This document shows, one piece after another, positions 5,696-15,076 of a DNA stretch of 15,371 nucleotides (positions are counted from its first letter, which is position 1; each line of letters starts with the position of its first letter). The notes below the pieces were generated by a model. It made no database searches. It was not told the origin of the DNA and saw only the letters and a program-made list of their open reading frames with translations. Both the position numbers and the translations under genes were made by a program. Location: contig CAZMEX010000070.1 of assembly GCA_964565415.1 (NCBI GenBank), positions 1 through 15,371 on the forward strand, in the 5' to 3' direction. Source of the stretch: JAIOSM01 sp964565415 (GTDB taxonomy: Bacteria; Desulfobacterota; Desulfobacteria; Desulfobacterales; Desulfobacteraceae).

Positions 5696-6601
5696 TCAAT
5701 TGTCTGTTACAGTTTCTAAAACTCTATTCATGAAAAACTTGATATTGCCATTGGACGAACTTCTTATTTCACTGCTGCCGACCTTTAATGCGATTTTCTC
5801 TAAACTTTTGGATACTTCAGCTTTTTTATCTATATCTAAAACCAGTTTTCTCTTTAATACCGCCCTCTGCATCCCATCGTCCATTGGAATATATCCAGTG
5901 TATTCCAGCACCACATCTTTTAGAAATTTATCCAATGCTCCGCTTAAAGACGAATATACTAATTTTGCTTCATTTTCAGATTTTACCATGTTTACGATCA
6001 ATTTAAAATACTTTACTTTGTAATCATTGGAAAGAACCTTCATTAAAGCATAGGCATCTGTAATTGAAGTAGGCTCCTTGGTGGCAATCACAATACATTC
6101 ATCAGCTCCAGCGTTAAAATACAATACATTGGATGATATTCCAGCGCCAGTATCAACAAAAACAATATCAGCCTGATTCTGTAGGGTTTCAAATTCACTT
6201 AATAAATTAAGCTTTTCACCCTCTGCAAGATTTGTTAAATGAGAAAAACCTGACCCTCCCGGAACGATTTTTATTCCGTGCTGCGTGGTAATCATTATAT
6301 CAGCAAGTTTTTTTTCACCTGAGACAACATGGCTGATATCATATTTTGATTGAATATTAAAAATAATATCAATGTTGGCAAGACCTACATCAGCATCTAC
6401 AATTACGACTCTCTTACCTGAATTTTGTAAAGCCACAGCCATATTCCCGACAATATTTGTCTTTCCAACTCCACCTTTCCCGCTGGTTACAGCTATAACC
6501 TTTGGAAACTTCAGTTTTCTGTTTGAGTCCATTAAAGCCTTCCTTCCTGTTGAAGCATCAGATTGTACTATACTTCTAAGTCCATCTGCCTGGTCCGTCA
6601 C
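5696..6601 (-). CDS. flhG: MinD-type ATPase controlling flagellar number
   Basis: 301 residues of the ParA/MinD family (FlhG, also FleN/YlxH). The N terminus has the DQAxxLR motif (residues 3-9) known to stimulate the FlhF GTPase. A deviant Walker A KGGVGKT is at 42-48 and Walker A' (VIVDADVGLAN) at 66-76. A D-T-G-A-G segment (VFVDTGAGIS) follows. FlhG limits flagellar number by acting on FlhF and on switch-complex assembly. The start is GTG at 6601, inside the 3' end of flhF (26-base overlap), with a perfect AGGAGG six bases before it, so the start is well supported. Confidence 0.95.
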   Translation of the reverse strand: MTDQADGLRSIVQSDASTGRKALMDSNRKLKFPKVIAVTSGKGGVGKTNIVGNMAVALQNSGKRVVIVDADVGLANIDIIFNIQSKYDISHVVSGEKKLADIMITTQHGIKIVPGGSGFSHLTNLAEGEKLNLLSEFETLQNQADIVFVDTGAGISSNVLYFNAGADECIVIATKEPTSITDAYALMKVLSNDYKVKYFKLIVNMVKSENEAKLVYSSLSGALDKFLKDVVLEYTGYIPMDDGMQRAVLKRKLVLDIDKKAEVSKSLEKIALKVGSSEIRSSSNGNIKFFMNRVLETVTDN

Positions 6602-7697
6602 CCTGGGCCTCCTGTTCCTTTCCCAATATGATACTTAACAACCTCTTTTTATCTGGAATAATCAAATCTTCAGGTACTTTTTGACCGTTTGTAACCAACG
6701 AGACCGGGAGTTTAAAGTCACTCACCTGGTCTAAAATTTTTCCACACATTTTGGTCTCATCAATTTTTGTAAAAACATATGAGTCTGGTTTAAGAGATGA
6801 AAAAGCCTTTACAGCTTCCTTCATATTGATAAAATCCGTTGTAGCACTCAGGACAAGATGCACATTTATTTTATAATCACCATTTATAACAGAGCTTAAT
6901 TCATCCATTCTTCTTTTATCATAATGGCTGTGCCCGGCAGTATCAACAAGTACTATATCCATTGTTTTCATTCTGTCCAAAGCACAAACAAGATCATCTC
7001 TGCTGTAAGCCTGCATACAATACAATCCCATAATTGAAGCATAGGATTTTAATTGTTCAAATGCTCCTATGCGGTAATTGTCAATGGAGATGAGACCAAC
7101 TCTTTTTTTCTTTCTAAGACTCAAATGGGCAGCAAGTTTTGCTATGGTTGTTGTCTTGCCAACGCCTGTGGGACCAGCAAATGCTGCCACATGAGGCACA
7201 CCTGAATTGTTATCTCTTTTAAAATTATTCCTTGCCTCAATCCATCTAACACACTCCTTTATAACATATTTTTTTAAAGATGTAACCTCAAACCCTTGTT
7301 TTTGATCCCGCTCCATTGAGTAGCAGGCTTTATGCACCATGGAATATGCTTTTTTTTCAGAAATGCCTGACCTTAACAATGATGCAAGCAAACCTGTAGA
7401 GCCGGACTGGTTACAGATAATATTGTGCATTCCTGATCCAAGCCCTGCAATGGAAAGCATATCTTTAATGGTTATCAACTCATCCTTTAAGGATTTAATG
7501 TCATTATTATTAACTACAGGTTTTGTTTCTGGTTTACCCAGCGCTGCCTCTACCTCTATCATATCCTTTGAATATGGTTGCCTGGGATTTTTTGGGATTT
7601 TCCTTGTTGCTATTATCATTGCATCGGACCCAAGAGCTGCCTTAACCTTTGACATTGCTTCTGAAATATTGCGAGCCTTAAAAACTCTTTTATTCAT
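6576..7697 (-). CDS. flhF: SRP-type GTPase for flagellar placement
   Basis: 373 residues. The N-terminal B domain begins VFKARNISEAMSKVKAALGS, followed by a helical N domain and an SRP-GTPase G domain: G1 GPTGVGKTT at 175-183, DNYRIGA at 206-212, G3 DTAGHS at 252-257 and G4 TKID at 310-313. FlhF marks the site (often the cell pole) where a flagellum is built and pairs with FlhG. Its ATG overlaps the flhA stop by eight bases. The C terminus (after about 360) runs as a Gly/Gln-rich tail, where the sequence also contains the flhG start and ribosome site. Confidence 0.96.
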   Translation of the reverse strand: MNKRVFKARNISEAMSKVKAALGSDAMIIATRKIPKNPRQPYSKDMIEVEAALGKPETKPVVNNNDIKSLKDELITIKDMLSIAGLGSGMHNIICNQSGSTGLLASLLRSGISEKKAYSMVHKACYSMERDQKQGFEVTSLKKYVIKECVRWIEARNNFKRDNNSGVPHVAAFAGPTGVGKTTTIAKLAAHLSLRKKKRVGLISIDNYRIGAFEQLKSYASIMGLYCMQAYSRDDLVCALDRMKTMDIVLVDTAGHSHYDKRRMDELSSVINGDYKINVHLVLSATTDFINMKEAVKAFSSLKPDSYVFTKIDETKMCGKILDQVSDFKLPVSLVTNGQKVPEDLIIPDKKRLLSIILGKEQEAQGDGPGRWT

Positions 7698-9783
7698 CTT
7701 TTAATTGTACCTTTCCACTTACCTCAAGGTTGATATTGTCTACTACTTCAGCATGTGAAATTACAAACACAGAAGGGAATGATGCTTCAATCAATTTCCT
7801 GAAATGGCGGCGTAAAGCAGGAGCACACATTATAACAGGCTGGGTATCAGACACCACCATCTTCTCAATTTCATTTTTTGTTGCATTAATAACATCTTCC
7901 ACAAATTTGGGATCAAGGGCAAGGAAAGCTCCCTGCTCTGTCTTCTTAATATTTTTAATTAATCTCTCTTCAAGCCCCCGCTCAATTATAATAACATGGA
8001 GGACTTTGTCGGAAGTTAAATATGGTGCAAGCATTCCTTTAGCTATTTTCTGCCTTACATATTCGGTGAGCAATTCAGGATTTTTCCCCATGGGAGCATA
8101 ATCCCCTAAAGTTTCAACAATGGTTAAAAGATCACGGATTGAGACCCTCTCTTTTAAAAGATTTTGAAGAACTTTTTGTACTATACCAACCGAAAGAATA
8201 TCTGGTACAAGTTCTTCAACAGCTTTAGGGCTTGTTTCTGAAAGATTATCTAATAAATGCTGGACATCCTGCCTGCCAAGAAGATCATGGGCAGTACTAC
8301 GGATAATCTCCGTAAGATGAGTTGCAACCACTGTTGAATTGTCAACAACAGTGTATCCTGCAAACTTTGCCTCCTCCTCCTTTTCAGGTGGAATCCAGTA
8401 AGCCGGGAGTTTAAAAGCAGGCTCAATGGTTTTGATTCCATCAATTTTTGAGGCTTCACCCACAGGATCCATTGCCAGTAAGTGGTTTACCATCAGCTCT
8501 GCCTGGGCAGTTTCAACGCCCTTTATTAAAAGCCTGTATTGTGCCGGGTCCAGATTAAGATTATCCCTGATATGTATTGGAGGAATGATAATCCCCATTT
8601 CAGTGGCAAACTGCCGCCTTATGGCACGTATCCTTGCAAGCAAAGTTCCATCCTGCTGCTTATCAACCAGAGGTATTAACCCATAGCCCACTTCAAGCTC
8701 TATTGTTTCTAAAGTCAGAAGATGGTCAACCTCTTCCGGAGCACCCGTGGCTTCATCTTCCTCGGTTTCTGCCTCGGCATCACCTTTATCAGCCTCTTTC
8801 TGGTCTTTAAGCAGATACCATGCTATTCCACCCAGTGTGAGACCCATGGTCATGAAAGGAAATGCCGGGAGTCCCGGAATAAGACCCATGCAGAAGACAA
8901 TGACAGAACCAATATAAACAGGTGTTACACTGGAGAGAAGGTGTTTAAAAAATTCCTGCCCCATCCTGCTCTCGGAACCAGATCGTGAAACCAGGAGACC
9001 CGCAGCTGCCGACACTAAAAGAGCTGGAATTTGAGACACAAGTCCATCACCAACAGTTAAAAGCGTATAAATCTGAAGAGCCTCTTTCATGGGCATACCC
9101 TGTTGGACAACTCCGATTACAAAGCCTCCTGCAATGTTTATACATGTTATAACAATACCTGCTATTGCATCTCCACGCACAAATTTGCTTGCACCATCCA
9201 TTGCACCATGGAACTCTGACTCTTTTGCAATCTCTTTTCTTCTGGTTCCTGCTTCTTCTTCATCAATCATCCCTGCGTTCAGATCTGCATCTATTGCCAT
9301 CTGCTTTCCCGGCATTGCATCAAGGGTGAATCTTGCAGCAACTTCAGCTATCCTGCCAGCACCTTTGGTTATTACTAAAAAATTTATTAAAACAAGAATT
9401 GCAAACACAACAAGACCTACCACATAATTACCACCCACAACAAAACTTCCAAAGGATTTAATAATTGCACCTGCTGCAAGGGGACCTTCGCTGCCATGGA
9501 GCAGAATCAGCCTTGTGGAAGCAACATTTAAAGAGAGTCTGAACAGAGTTAACACAAGTAACAGGGAGGGGAATATGGAAAAATCCAAAGGTGTTTCTGT
9601 GTACATTGTAGTTATTAGAACAACAATGGCAAAGGAGATATTCAATGCAAGAAAAAAATCAAGTATAATAGGATGAAGGGGTAAAATCATCGCCATGAGT
9701 ATACCTATAAATGCAAAAACAATGACAATATCAGCAGCTTCTTCCTGAATTATCCTTACCATGTTTAAACTTTGTGTAGCCAT
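7690..9783 (-). CDS. flhA: Flagellar type III export gate protein FlhA
   Basis: 697 residues, normal FlhA size. About eight membrane helices occupy residues 15-320, with conserved segments TPLDFSIFPSLLLVLTLFRL and GDGLVSQIPALLVSAAAGLL. An acidic linker (about 330-350) precedes the C-terminal cytoplasmic domain that docks chaperone-substrate complexes. FlhA forms the nine-fold export ring and couples proton flow to export. The ATG at 9783 is chosen; a TTG one codon earlier (9786) is also open, but AGAGGG is better spaced for the ATG. The gap to flhB is 57 bases, the largest inside the core export genes. Confidence 0.97.
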   Translation of the reverse strand: MATQSLNMVRIIQEEAADIVIVFAFIGILMAMILPLHPIILDFFLALNISFAIVVLITTMYTETPLDFSIFPSLLLVLTLFRLSLNVASTRLILLHGSEGPLAAGAIIKSFGSFVVGGNYVVGLVVFAILVLINFLVITKGAGRIAEVAARFTLDAMPGKQMAIDADLNAGMIDEEEAGTRRKEIAKESEFHGAMDGASKFVRGDAIAGIVITCINIAGGFVIGVVQQGMPMKEALQIYTLLTVGDGLVSQIPALLVSAAAGLLVSRSGSESRMGQEFFKHLLSSVTPVYIGSVIVFCMGLIPGLPAFPFMTMGLTLGGIAWYLLKDQKEADKGDAEAETEEDEATGAPEEVDHLLTLETIELEVGYGLIPLVDKQQDGTLLARIRAIRRQFATEMGIIIPPIHIRDNLNLDPAQYRLLIKGVETAQAELMVNHLLAMDPVGEASKIDGIKTIEPAFKLPAYWIPPEKEEEAKFAGYTVVDNSTVVATHLTEIIRSTAHDLLGRQDVQHLLDNLSETSPKAVEELVPDILSVGIVQKVLQNLLKERVSIRDLLTIVETLGDYAPMGKNPELLTEYVRQKIAKGMLAPYLTSDKVLHVIIIERGLEERLIKNIKKTEQGAFLALDPKFVEDVINATKNEIEKMVVSDTQPVIMCAPALRRHFRKLIEASFPSVFVISHAEVVDNINLEVSGKVQLKDE

Positions 9784-9840
9784 CAATCCCTCTTTTGTAT
9801 TATAATTTTGACATCAAGTGCCAATAAAATGTCGTAACGA

Positions 9841-10914
9841 TTACCTTTTTTTACCCTTGAGTTTGTATACATATGCAAGGAGTTCTGCTACTGCCTGGAA
9901 AAATTGTGATGGTATTGGTTCTCCTATATCTACTTCTTTATACAAGTTCTGAGCCAACTTTTTGTTTTCCACAAGGGGAATATTGTTTTCCTCTGCGATT
10001 TTTCTAATATTGTCTGCAACAGGTCCTGCACCCTTTGCAACAACACCAGGTGCATCCATGATCATCTTGTCATATTTCAATGCAATGGCAAGGTGTGTCG
10101 GGTTTGTTACTACAACATCAGCTTCAGGCACGTCAGCCATCATTCGTTTTCGTGCAGCTTCAACCTGAAGTTGTTTTATCCTTGCTTTGACATGGGGGTC
10201 ACCCTCTGTCTGTTTGGCTTCATCCTTCATCTCTTTTTTTGTCATTTTCTGATCATTGAGAAATTTCCATTTTTGATAAACATAATCAAGAATCGCCACC
10301 AGGAGCATGACAATACAAACTTTTAAAAAAACAGTGAATGCTGTTTTTAAAATAAATATAAAAATATGACCAATGGAGTTATCATACAGTGATAAAATTC
10401 GATTCATTTCTCCCATGATGGAGAGATAGACCACCGTAAAAATAATGGTAATCTTTAAAATACTTTTTATAAACTCCACAAGAGCCCTTGACGAAAATTT
10501 CTCTTTAAATCCGGTTATGGGATTTAATTTTGTAAGTTTAGGTTCAATGGCTTTCCAAGATACTGCAAAACCAACCTGGGCAAAATTTGATACAAGCCCC
10601 ATAACAACAGCAGCAATCATAACAGGAAGGCATGCAATTAAAAGTTGGCGCAAATTTGTACCATAAAGCTGGACAATTTCAAATTTGGTTAATGTTGGGA
10701 TGGTATTAAAATTCAAGGTATTTAATATTACACCAACAAGCGCCTTATATGCAGAAAATCCAAAGAAATAAAGAGAAGTTACGCATGACAACAATACAAA
10801 AACAGAAGAAATTTCAAGACTTTTGGGAACCTGTCCCTCTTCACGCGCCTTTTCAAGTTTCCTCGAGGTCGGCTCTTCGGTTTTCTCCCCGCCACCTTCT
10901 GGATCTTCTGCCAT
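9841..10914 (-). CDS. flhB: Flagellar export switch protein FlhB
   Basis: 357 residues with the family start (EKTEEPTSRKLEKAREEGQV), four membrane helices between about 33 and 215, and the cytoplasmic domain with the self-cleavage site N-P-T-H at 271-274. FlhB changes export from rod/hook to filament substrates after cleavage and a FliK signal. TAAGG lies eight bases before the ATG. A second protein made only of this C-domain is encoded at 942-1238, so the operon has two FlhB C-domains, only one of which can self-cleave. Confidence 0.97.
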   Translation of the reverse strand: MAEDPEGGGEKTEEPTSRKLEKAREEGQVPKSLEISSVFVLLSCVTSLYFFGFSAYKALVGVILNTLNFNTIPTLTKFEIVQLYGTNLRQLLIACLPVMIAAVVMGLVSNFAQVGFAVSWKAIEPKLTKLNPITGFKEKFSSRALVEFIKSILKITIIFTVVYLSIMGEMNRILSLYDNSIGHIFIFILKTAFTVFLKVCIVMLLVAILDYVYQKWKFLNDQKMTKKEMKDEAKQTEGDPHVKARIKQLQVEAARKRMMADVPEADVVVTNPTHLAIALKYDKMIMDAPGVVAKGAGPVADNIRKIAEENNIPLVENKKLAQNLYKEVDIGEPIPSQFFQAVAELLAYVYKLKGKKR

Positions 10915-10924
10915 GATCTATACC

Positions 10925-11713
10925 TTACCCTCCACCTGCATAATACAAAAACCCCATTAACAACTCTTTTAAGCCTCCGGTATATTCCTTTGAAGTAATA
11001 ATAATAATATCAAGGAGGAACCCAAAAAAAAACAGACCCACAAGAATTTTTAAGGGGAATGCCACGATCATTACATTCATCTGGGGAGAGAACCTTGCAA
11101 CAAGCCCAAATGCAGAGCTTGTTAAAATAAGTGCTGCCATAATAGGAGCAGCGATTTTTATCCCAATAATAAAAACATCAGAACCCAATGAAAGCATCTT
11201 GAACATCATCACCTTCTGAATCACAAAAAAACCTAAGGGGACAACATTAAAACTTTCTATCATCGCAAGGAACATAATGTGATGCCCGTTCATTGTTAAA
11301 AACACCAGAACAGCAACCCAATACCCCAACTGATCCATAATTGAAATATTTGATCCGGTCTGGGGGTCAACAACATTTATCATGGCAAATCCCATCTGGA
11401 ACCCTACAATCTGCCCTGCAAACTGAAAAATTGCCAGAAAGAGCCGAATACAAAGCCCCAGTGTCAATCCGATCATCAGTTCCATAATTATCAAACTGAC
11501 AGTATCAATAGCATTCATGGGAAATCTTGAAAGGTCAACATGTATAACAGAAGATAAAAGCAGTGACAAAACCATTGCAAAGGCTATTTTGGTAAGTGCT
11601 GGAAATATTTTTGTGGAGAAAATTGGAATCATGAACAGTACAATAACAACCCGCATTAAAACAAGCAGATAAATTCTAAACCTCTCAGGTTCGATAATAT
11701 TAAGAATTTCCAT
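10925..11713 (-). CDS. fliR: Flagellar export gate protein FliR
   Basis: 262 residues, strongly hydrophobic with several membrane helices. Family features are visible: the LIIMELMIGLTLGLCIRLFL segment, the GQIVGFQMGFAM stretch and the C-terminal VGLFFFGFLLDIII region. FliR forms the tip of the FliP5-Q4-R1 export pore. AGAGG is three bases before the ATG at 11713. It is 37 bases after fliQ and 10 bases before flhB. Confidence 0.96.
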   Translation of the reverse strand: MEILNIIEPERFRIYLLVLMRVVIVLFMIPIFSTKIFPALTKIAFAMVLSLLLSSVIHVDLSRFPMNAIDTVSLIIMELMIGLTLGLCIRLFLAIFQFAGQIVGFQMGFAMINVVDPQTGSNISIMDQLGYWVAVLVFLTMNGHHIMFLAMIESFNVVPLGFFVIQKVMMFKMLSLGSDVFIIGIKIAAPIMAALILTSSAFGLVARFSPQMNVMIVAFPLKILVGLFFFGFLLDIIIITSKEYTGGLKELLMGFLYYAGGG

Positions 11714-11750
11714 AAACCTCTACCACTGTTTTAATGATTTTTTAATTGTT

Positions 11751-12020
11751 TTATTTAATATATAGAGGGATATTTTCAATTATGTGCCGTGTAAATGACA
11801 CTATCTCATCAAGCATCCAGGGTGATGCAAATAAAAGCCCCATAAAAACAGCAACTATTTTGGGAACAAACATAAGTGTCATCTCCTGCACCTGGGTGAC
11901 TGCCTGGAATATAGCAACTGTCAATCCTACTATAAGCCCAAGCATGAGCATGGGCATGGATAAAAAAATAGTCAGGATAATTGCCTCTTTTGCAAAGGAG
12001 ACCACAAATTCAGGTGTCAT
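11751..12020 (-). CDS. fliQ: Flagellar export gate protein FliQ
   Basis: 89 residues with two membrane helices, the usual FliQ size, beginning MTPEFVVSFAKEAI. The open frame extends 16 codons upstream, but the ATG at 12020 has GGAG seven bases before it, matches the family start and overlaps the fliP stop as ATGA, so it is preferred. LIVGLTVAIFQAVTQVQEMT is the typical conserved loop region. FliQ subunits wrap the FliP/FliR core of the export pore. Confidence 0.96.
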   Translation of the reverse strand: MTPEFVVSFAKEAIILTIFLSMPMLMLGLIVGLTVAIFQAVTQVQEMTLMFVPKIVAVFMGLLFASPWMLDEIVSFTRHIIENIPLYIK

Positions 12021-12778
12021 GGTAAAACTCCAAAACTTTTCAGCAATGATCCTGTCAGCAGATGCCATCCATCTGCCAGAACAAAAAGCATTAGTTTGAA
12101 TGGCAAAGAGATCATAATTGGAGGAAGCATCATCATCCCCATGGAGAGCAGAACAGATGCCACAACCATATCTATAACAATAAACGGGATGTAGAGCACA
12201 AACCCGATAATAAATGCAGTTTTAAGCTCACTTATTACATAGGCAGGTATCAAAACAAGCAGTGAAAGGTCGCTCCTTGTTTCAGGTTTTTTCATATCAG
12301 CCCCTTTAATAAAAAGGGCAATATCAGCTTCCCTTGTGTTTAAAAGTAAGAATTTACGAATGGGGATTTGCGCCTTTTTAAAAGCTGATTCATAGCTTAT
12401 CTCATGCTCAAGATAGGGATTAAGCGCATCTTTATATACATTTTTTGCCACTGGTTGAATTATAAAAAAAGTCATAAATAACGACAGCCCTATTAACACT
12501 TGATTTGGCGGGCTGTTTTGGGTGCCCATTGCCTGCCTTAAAAAATGGAACACGACCACAAGCCTTGTAAAAGGCGTCATTAAAACTAAAATTGCCGGGG
12601 CAAGGGTCAAAATTGTAAGAAGAGCAATTATCTCCAGCACAACTGCTACTTCCTCAGGAGAGGTTGCCTCTTTTACATCAAACTGTAAAGAAGGTATTGG
12701 AAAAGTGAGTGCATGGGAGACAGCCGGGCAAACAATCAGCAAAAAGAGAAGAGCTGTTATAATTTTTCTAACTTTCAT
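12017..12778 (-). CDS. fliP: Flagellar export gate protein FliP
   Basis: 253 residues with a cleavable signal peptide (MKVRKIITALLFLLIVCPAV, likely cut after about residue 23) and four membrane helices. Family segments include MTPFTRLVVVFHFLRQAMGT, PPNQVLIGLSLFMTFFI and SVLLSMGMMMLPPIMISLPF. FliP makes the pentameric core of the export pore. It starts two bases after the fliO stop and ends overlapping fliQ. Confidence 0.97.
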   Translation of the reverse strand: MKVRKIITALLFLLIVCPAVSHALTFPIPSLQFDVKEATSPEEVAVVLEIIALLTILTLAPAILVLMTPFTRLVVVFHFLRQAMGTQNSPPNQVLIGLSLFMTFFIIQPVAKNVYKDALNPYLEHEISYESAFKKAQIPIRKFLLLNTREADIALFIKGADMKKPETRSDLSLLVLIPAYVISELKTAFIIGFVLYIPFIVIDMVVASVLLSMGMMMLPPIMISLPFKLMLFVLADGWHLLTGSLLKSFGVLP

Positions 12779-12780
12779 AT

Positions 12781-13149
12781 TTATTGTTTATCCTTCTCAT
12801 TCCCCTTGACCTGCATAAGTTTTCCTGACAAAAAATCTGCAAATTTTATATTTTTCTTCTCTTTACTTTGTAATAAATCCATATCGCTTTCAATATTTGC
12901 AAGCTTGGAAATTCCTTGGGATGTAACTCCTATTAAAATCTTTTCTTTAAGCACATCAAGGAGAAGTATTTTTTCCTTTGGAGAGATATGGTGAACAGCA
13001 AGCACTGAAATCAGCCCATTACCTCCAGCTGCACCTCTATTTGAAAACCGCTTTATCAAATAAAAGAAAATCACCAGCATAATCAATACAAAAAAAAGCC
13101 AGGAAAAAGTCCTTGCAAAGGCTGCCCAGATTTCAGATGAAGAGCTCAT
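12781..13149 (-). CDS. fliO: Flagellar export assembly protein FliO
   Basis: 122 residues: a short N terminus, one membrane helix at about 15-34 (TFSWLFFVLIMLVIFFYLI) followed by KRFSNR, then a cytoplasmic domain with the pattern ISVLAVHHISPKEKILLLDV and KILIGVTSQGISKL typical of FliO. FliO helps FliP assemble. The gene overlaps fliN by ATGA and is followed closely by fliP, the normal order. Confidence 0.93.
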   Translation of the reverse strand: MSSSSEIWAAFARTFSWLFFVLIMLVIFFYLIKRFSNRGAAGGNGLISVLAVHHISPKEKILLLDVLKEKILIGVTSQGISKLANIESDMDLLQSKEKKNIKFADFLSGKLMQVKGNEKDKQ

Positions 13150-13523
13150 GATGTTTCAGCAAGCCTCTTCACCCTGTCCATGGGTGTGATAATATCAGTA
13201 AGCCTGACACCAAATTTTTCGTTCACAACAACAACTTCACCCCGGGCAATAAGTTTACGATTTATGTAAACTTCAAGAGGTTCTCCGGCAAGCTTATTCA
13301 ACTCAACAATGGAACCCTGTCCAAGCTGCAAAAGGTTGTTCACAAGCATTTTTGTTCTCCCGAGTTCCACTGAAAGCTCCAATGGGATATCCAGAATAAA
13401 ATCAAGCTGGCTTGCCCCTTCCTGCTCTTCAAGTTCATCATCTTCAGCTGCCCCTTGCTCCGGCAACTGCTCCTTACCCTTCTCTTCTTCTGACTCTTTT
13501 GAGTCTTTCTCTTCATCAGCCAT
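13146..13523 (-). CDS. fliN: Flagellar motor switch protein FliN
   Basis: 125 residues. The first 38 are acidic and probably disordered. The rest is the SpoA (FliN C-terminal) domain: DFILDIPLELSVELGRTKML, LLQLGQGSIVELNKLAGEPL and GEVVVVNEKFGVRL. FliN forms the bottom of the C-ring and also binds export cargo through FliH. It has no CheC-type domain and no EIDALL-like N-terminal peptide, so it is FliN and not FliY. The ATG overlaps the fliM stop by eight bases. Confidence 0.97.
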   Translation of the reverse strand: MADEEKDSKESEEEKGKEQLPEQGAAEDDELEEQEGASQLDFILDIPLELSVELGRTKMLVNNLLQLGQGSIVELNKLAGEPLEVYINRKLIARGEVVVVNEKFGVRLTDIITPMDRVKRLAETS

Positions 13524-14514
13524 AATATCTCTCTTTTTCAGTCATTATTTTTTTATCAACCCTGAATGCCTGGAGCCCGCGTTGAACCCCGGCATATCCC
13601 TGTAACTTTGGCAAACCTTCGATAAAGCCCTTTAAAGGTTCTTTTGCATCATTGTCCAACTGCAGCACATCACCTTCCTGCATGTACATAAGTTTCTCAC
13701 CTGTAATCTCTGCCTTTCCAAGCTGGATCCTCAATTCTATCTCAGAATCAAGAATTGTATCACGCAACTCTTTTAGCCACTTATTATCAATCTCTTCAGT
13801 CTCTGCCTGAATTCCCGATGACAGTTTATGTCTTAATGGTTCAATCATTGCGTAGGGGAAACAGGCAATCAGGTTTCCTGCAGACTGTTCAAGCTCCACC
13901 TCGAACTTGGTAACTATTACAAGATCTGTGGGTAGTACAATTGCTGTAAACTGGGGATTCATCTCTGATCTAATGAGAGATGTTTGAACAGGTTCAATGG
14001 GAAACCACGCTTTTTCAACATCCTTAAGACAAGCAACAATTGTCTTTTTAATCATCACCTCTTCAATAATCGTAAACTCTCGCCCTTCCACCCTCGCCTT
14101 TCCCAGTGCATCACCCCCGAAAAAAGTATCAATCAAATTATAAACAAGCTGACTTTCCATGACCATAAGCCCGTGTCCCCTTAAAGGCTCCATCCTGAAA
14201 ACATGCAAACTTGTAGGCACAGGCAGGCTTCGTACAAACTCAGAAAACTTAAGTGTATCAAAAGGGTTTGAACTCACATCAACGGTTGTCTGGAGCTGGG
14301 ATGAAAGTGTTGCTCTGATTTCCCTTGCCAACCTTTCATTAATAACATCAAAGGTGGGCATCCTCGCCCTTACTACTTTATCCTGATTTGTAAAGTCGTA
14401 GGCAGTTAGGCCTTCTGGTTCCGGTGTCTCAACATCTGTTTCTGTTTCAACATCTCCTGAATCCAATCCATCAAGCAGACTGTCAACTTCGTCCTGGGAT
14501 AGTATTTCGCTCAT
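13516..14514 (-). CDS. fliM: Flagellar motor switch protein FliM
   Basis: 332 residues. The N-terminal peptide ILSQDEVDSLLDG (4-16) is the known phospho-CheY binding site. Next comes an acidic linker (18-34), the CheC-like middle domain (about 45-235, with the conserved FEFVRSLPVPTS-like stretch and GHGLMVMESQLVYNLIDTFF), and a C-terminal SpoA domain (about 250-325). FliM sets rotation direction when CheY-P binds. It starts one base after the fliL stop. The peptide is the same type that is repeated in the 566-residue protein encoded at 3208-4908. Confidence 0.97.
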   Translation of the reverse strand: MSEILSQDEVDSLLDGLDSGDVETETDVETPEPEGLTAYDFTNQDKVVRARMPTFDVINERLAREIRATLSSQLQTTVDVSSNPFDTLKFSEFVRSLPVPTSLHVFRMEPLRGHGLMVMESQLVYNLIDTFFGGDALGKARVEGREFTIIEEVMIKKTIVACLKDVEKAWFPIEPVQTSLIRSEMNPQFTAIVLPTDLVIVTKFEVELEQSAGNLIACFPYAMIEPLRHKLSSGIQAETEEIDNKWLKELRDTILDSEIELRIQLGKAEITGEKLMYMQEGDVLQLDNDAKEPLKGFIEGLPKLQGYAGVQRGLQAFRVDKKIMTEKERYYG

Positions 14515-14515
14515 A

Positions 14516-15076
14516 TTATTCTTTCCGCATTATTAAATGTGTCAAATATAAGTTCCTGATTACGATATCAGGGAACAATGTATTGATCTTCTGTATTAAC
14601 ATATACTTAAATTTCAATTTACCTTCAGGACTTCTCAAGCCTATCCATCTTTGCCCCTGGATCATTTTTCTCACCAGGGTTCTTATGTTGTCTGTTTTGC
14701 TTTCAACCGCATCAATTTTATCTTCTGAAATAACTTCAAGTGCAATACCAATGCTGACTTCAGACATGTATGAAGTGTTTTCAAGCTGTATCCATTTAAA
14801 AGGATTTAACATCACTATATTATCATAGTCAATCTGGTTGATCTGTATATTCTCAACTTTCCCTTCTTCATTTGCAGTATTTTCATCTTCGCCAGGTCCC
14901 AGCAGAAACATCAAACCCACTCCAGTAAGAATTACGCAAACAGCAATACCACTTATAATAACAATTTTCTTTTTCGATGGTTTTTTCAACAATCGTTTCA
15001 GCAGATTCTTAAAAGGGTTCCTTAAATTCACGGAATTATTCTCCTGATTACCATGTTCAGGTTCATCTCCAGACAA
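14516..15076 (-). CDS. fliL: FliL-like stator-associated protein
   Basis: Up to 186 residues: a polar N terminus, a basic patch (KRLLKKPSKKK), one membrane helix (about 38-58) and a periplasmic FliL-type domain with MLNPFKWIQLE, YMSEVSIGIALEV and a C-terminal VIRNLYLTHLIMR. FliL rings surround MotAB stators. The domain is divergent, but the place before fliM is classical. The longest start is TTG at 15076, which lacks a close ribosome site. GTG at 15031 (residue 16) has AGGAG nine bases upstream and may be the real start, giving 171 residues. It is the first gene after the sigma-54 promoter. Confidence 0.88.
   Translation of the reverse strand: MSGDEPEHGNQENNSVNLRNPFKNLLKRLLKKPSKKKIVIISGIAVCVILTGVGLMFLLGPGEDENTANEEGKVENIQINQIDYDNIVMLNPFKWIQLENTSYMSEVSIGIALEVISEDKIDAVESKTDNIRTLVRKMIQGQRWIGLRSPEGKLKFKYMLIQKINTLFPDIVIRNLYLTHLIMRKE

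Noticed and set aside
9809..9823. GTGCCA on the plus strand (TGGCAC on minus) between flhB and flhA, considered as an internal sigma-54 promoter
   Set aside because: The bases ten positions downstream of the GG are CA, not the required GC, so the -12 element is missing.
12021..12068. 16-codon N-terminal extension of FliQ
   Set aside because: The inner ATG has a good GGAG, fits the usual 89-residue length and overlaps the fliP stop as ATGA.
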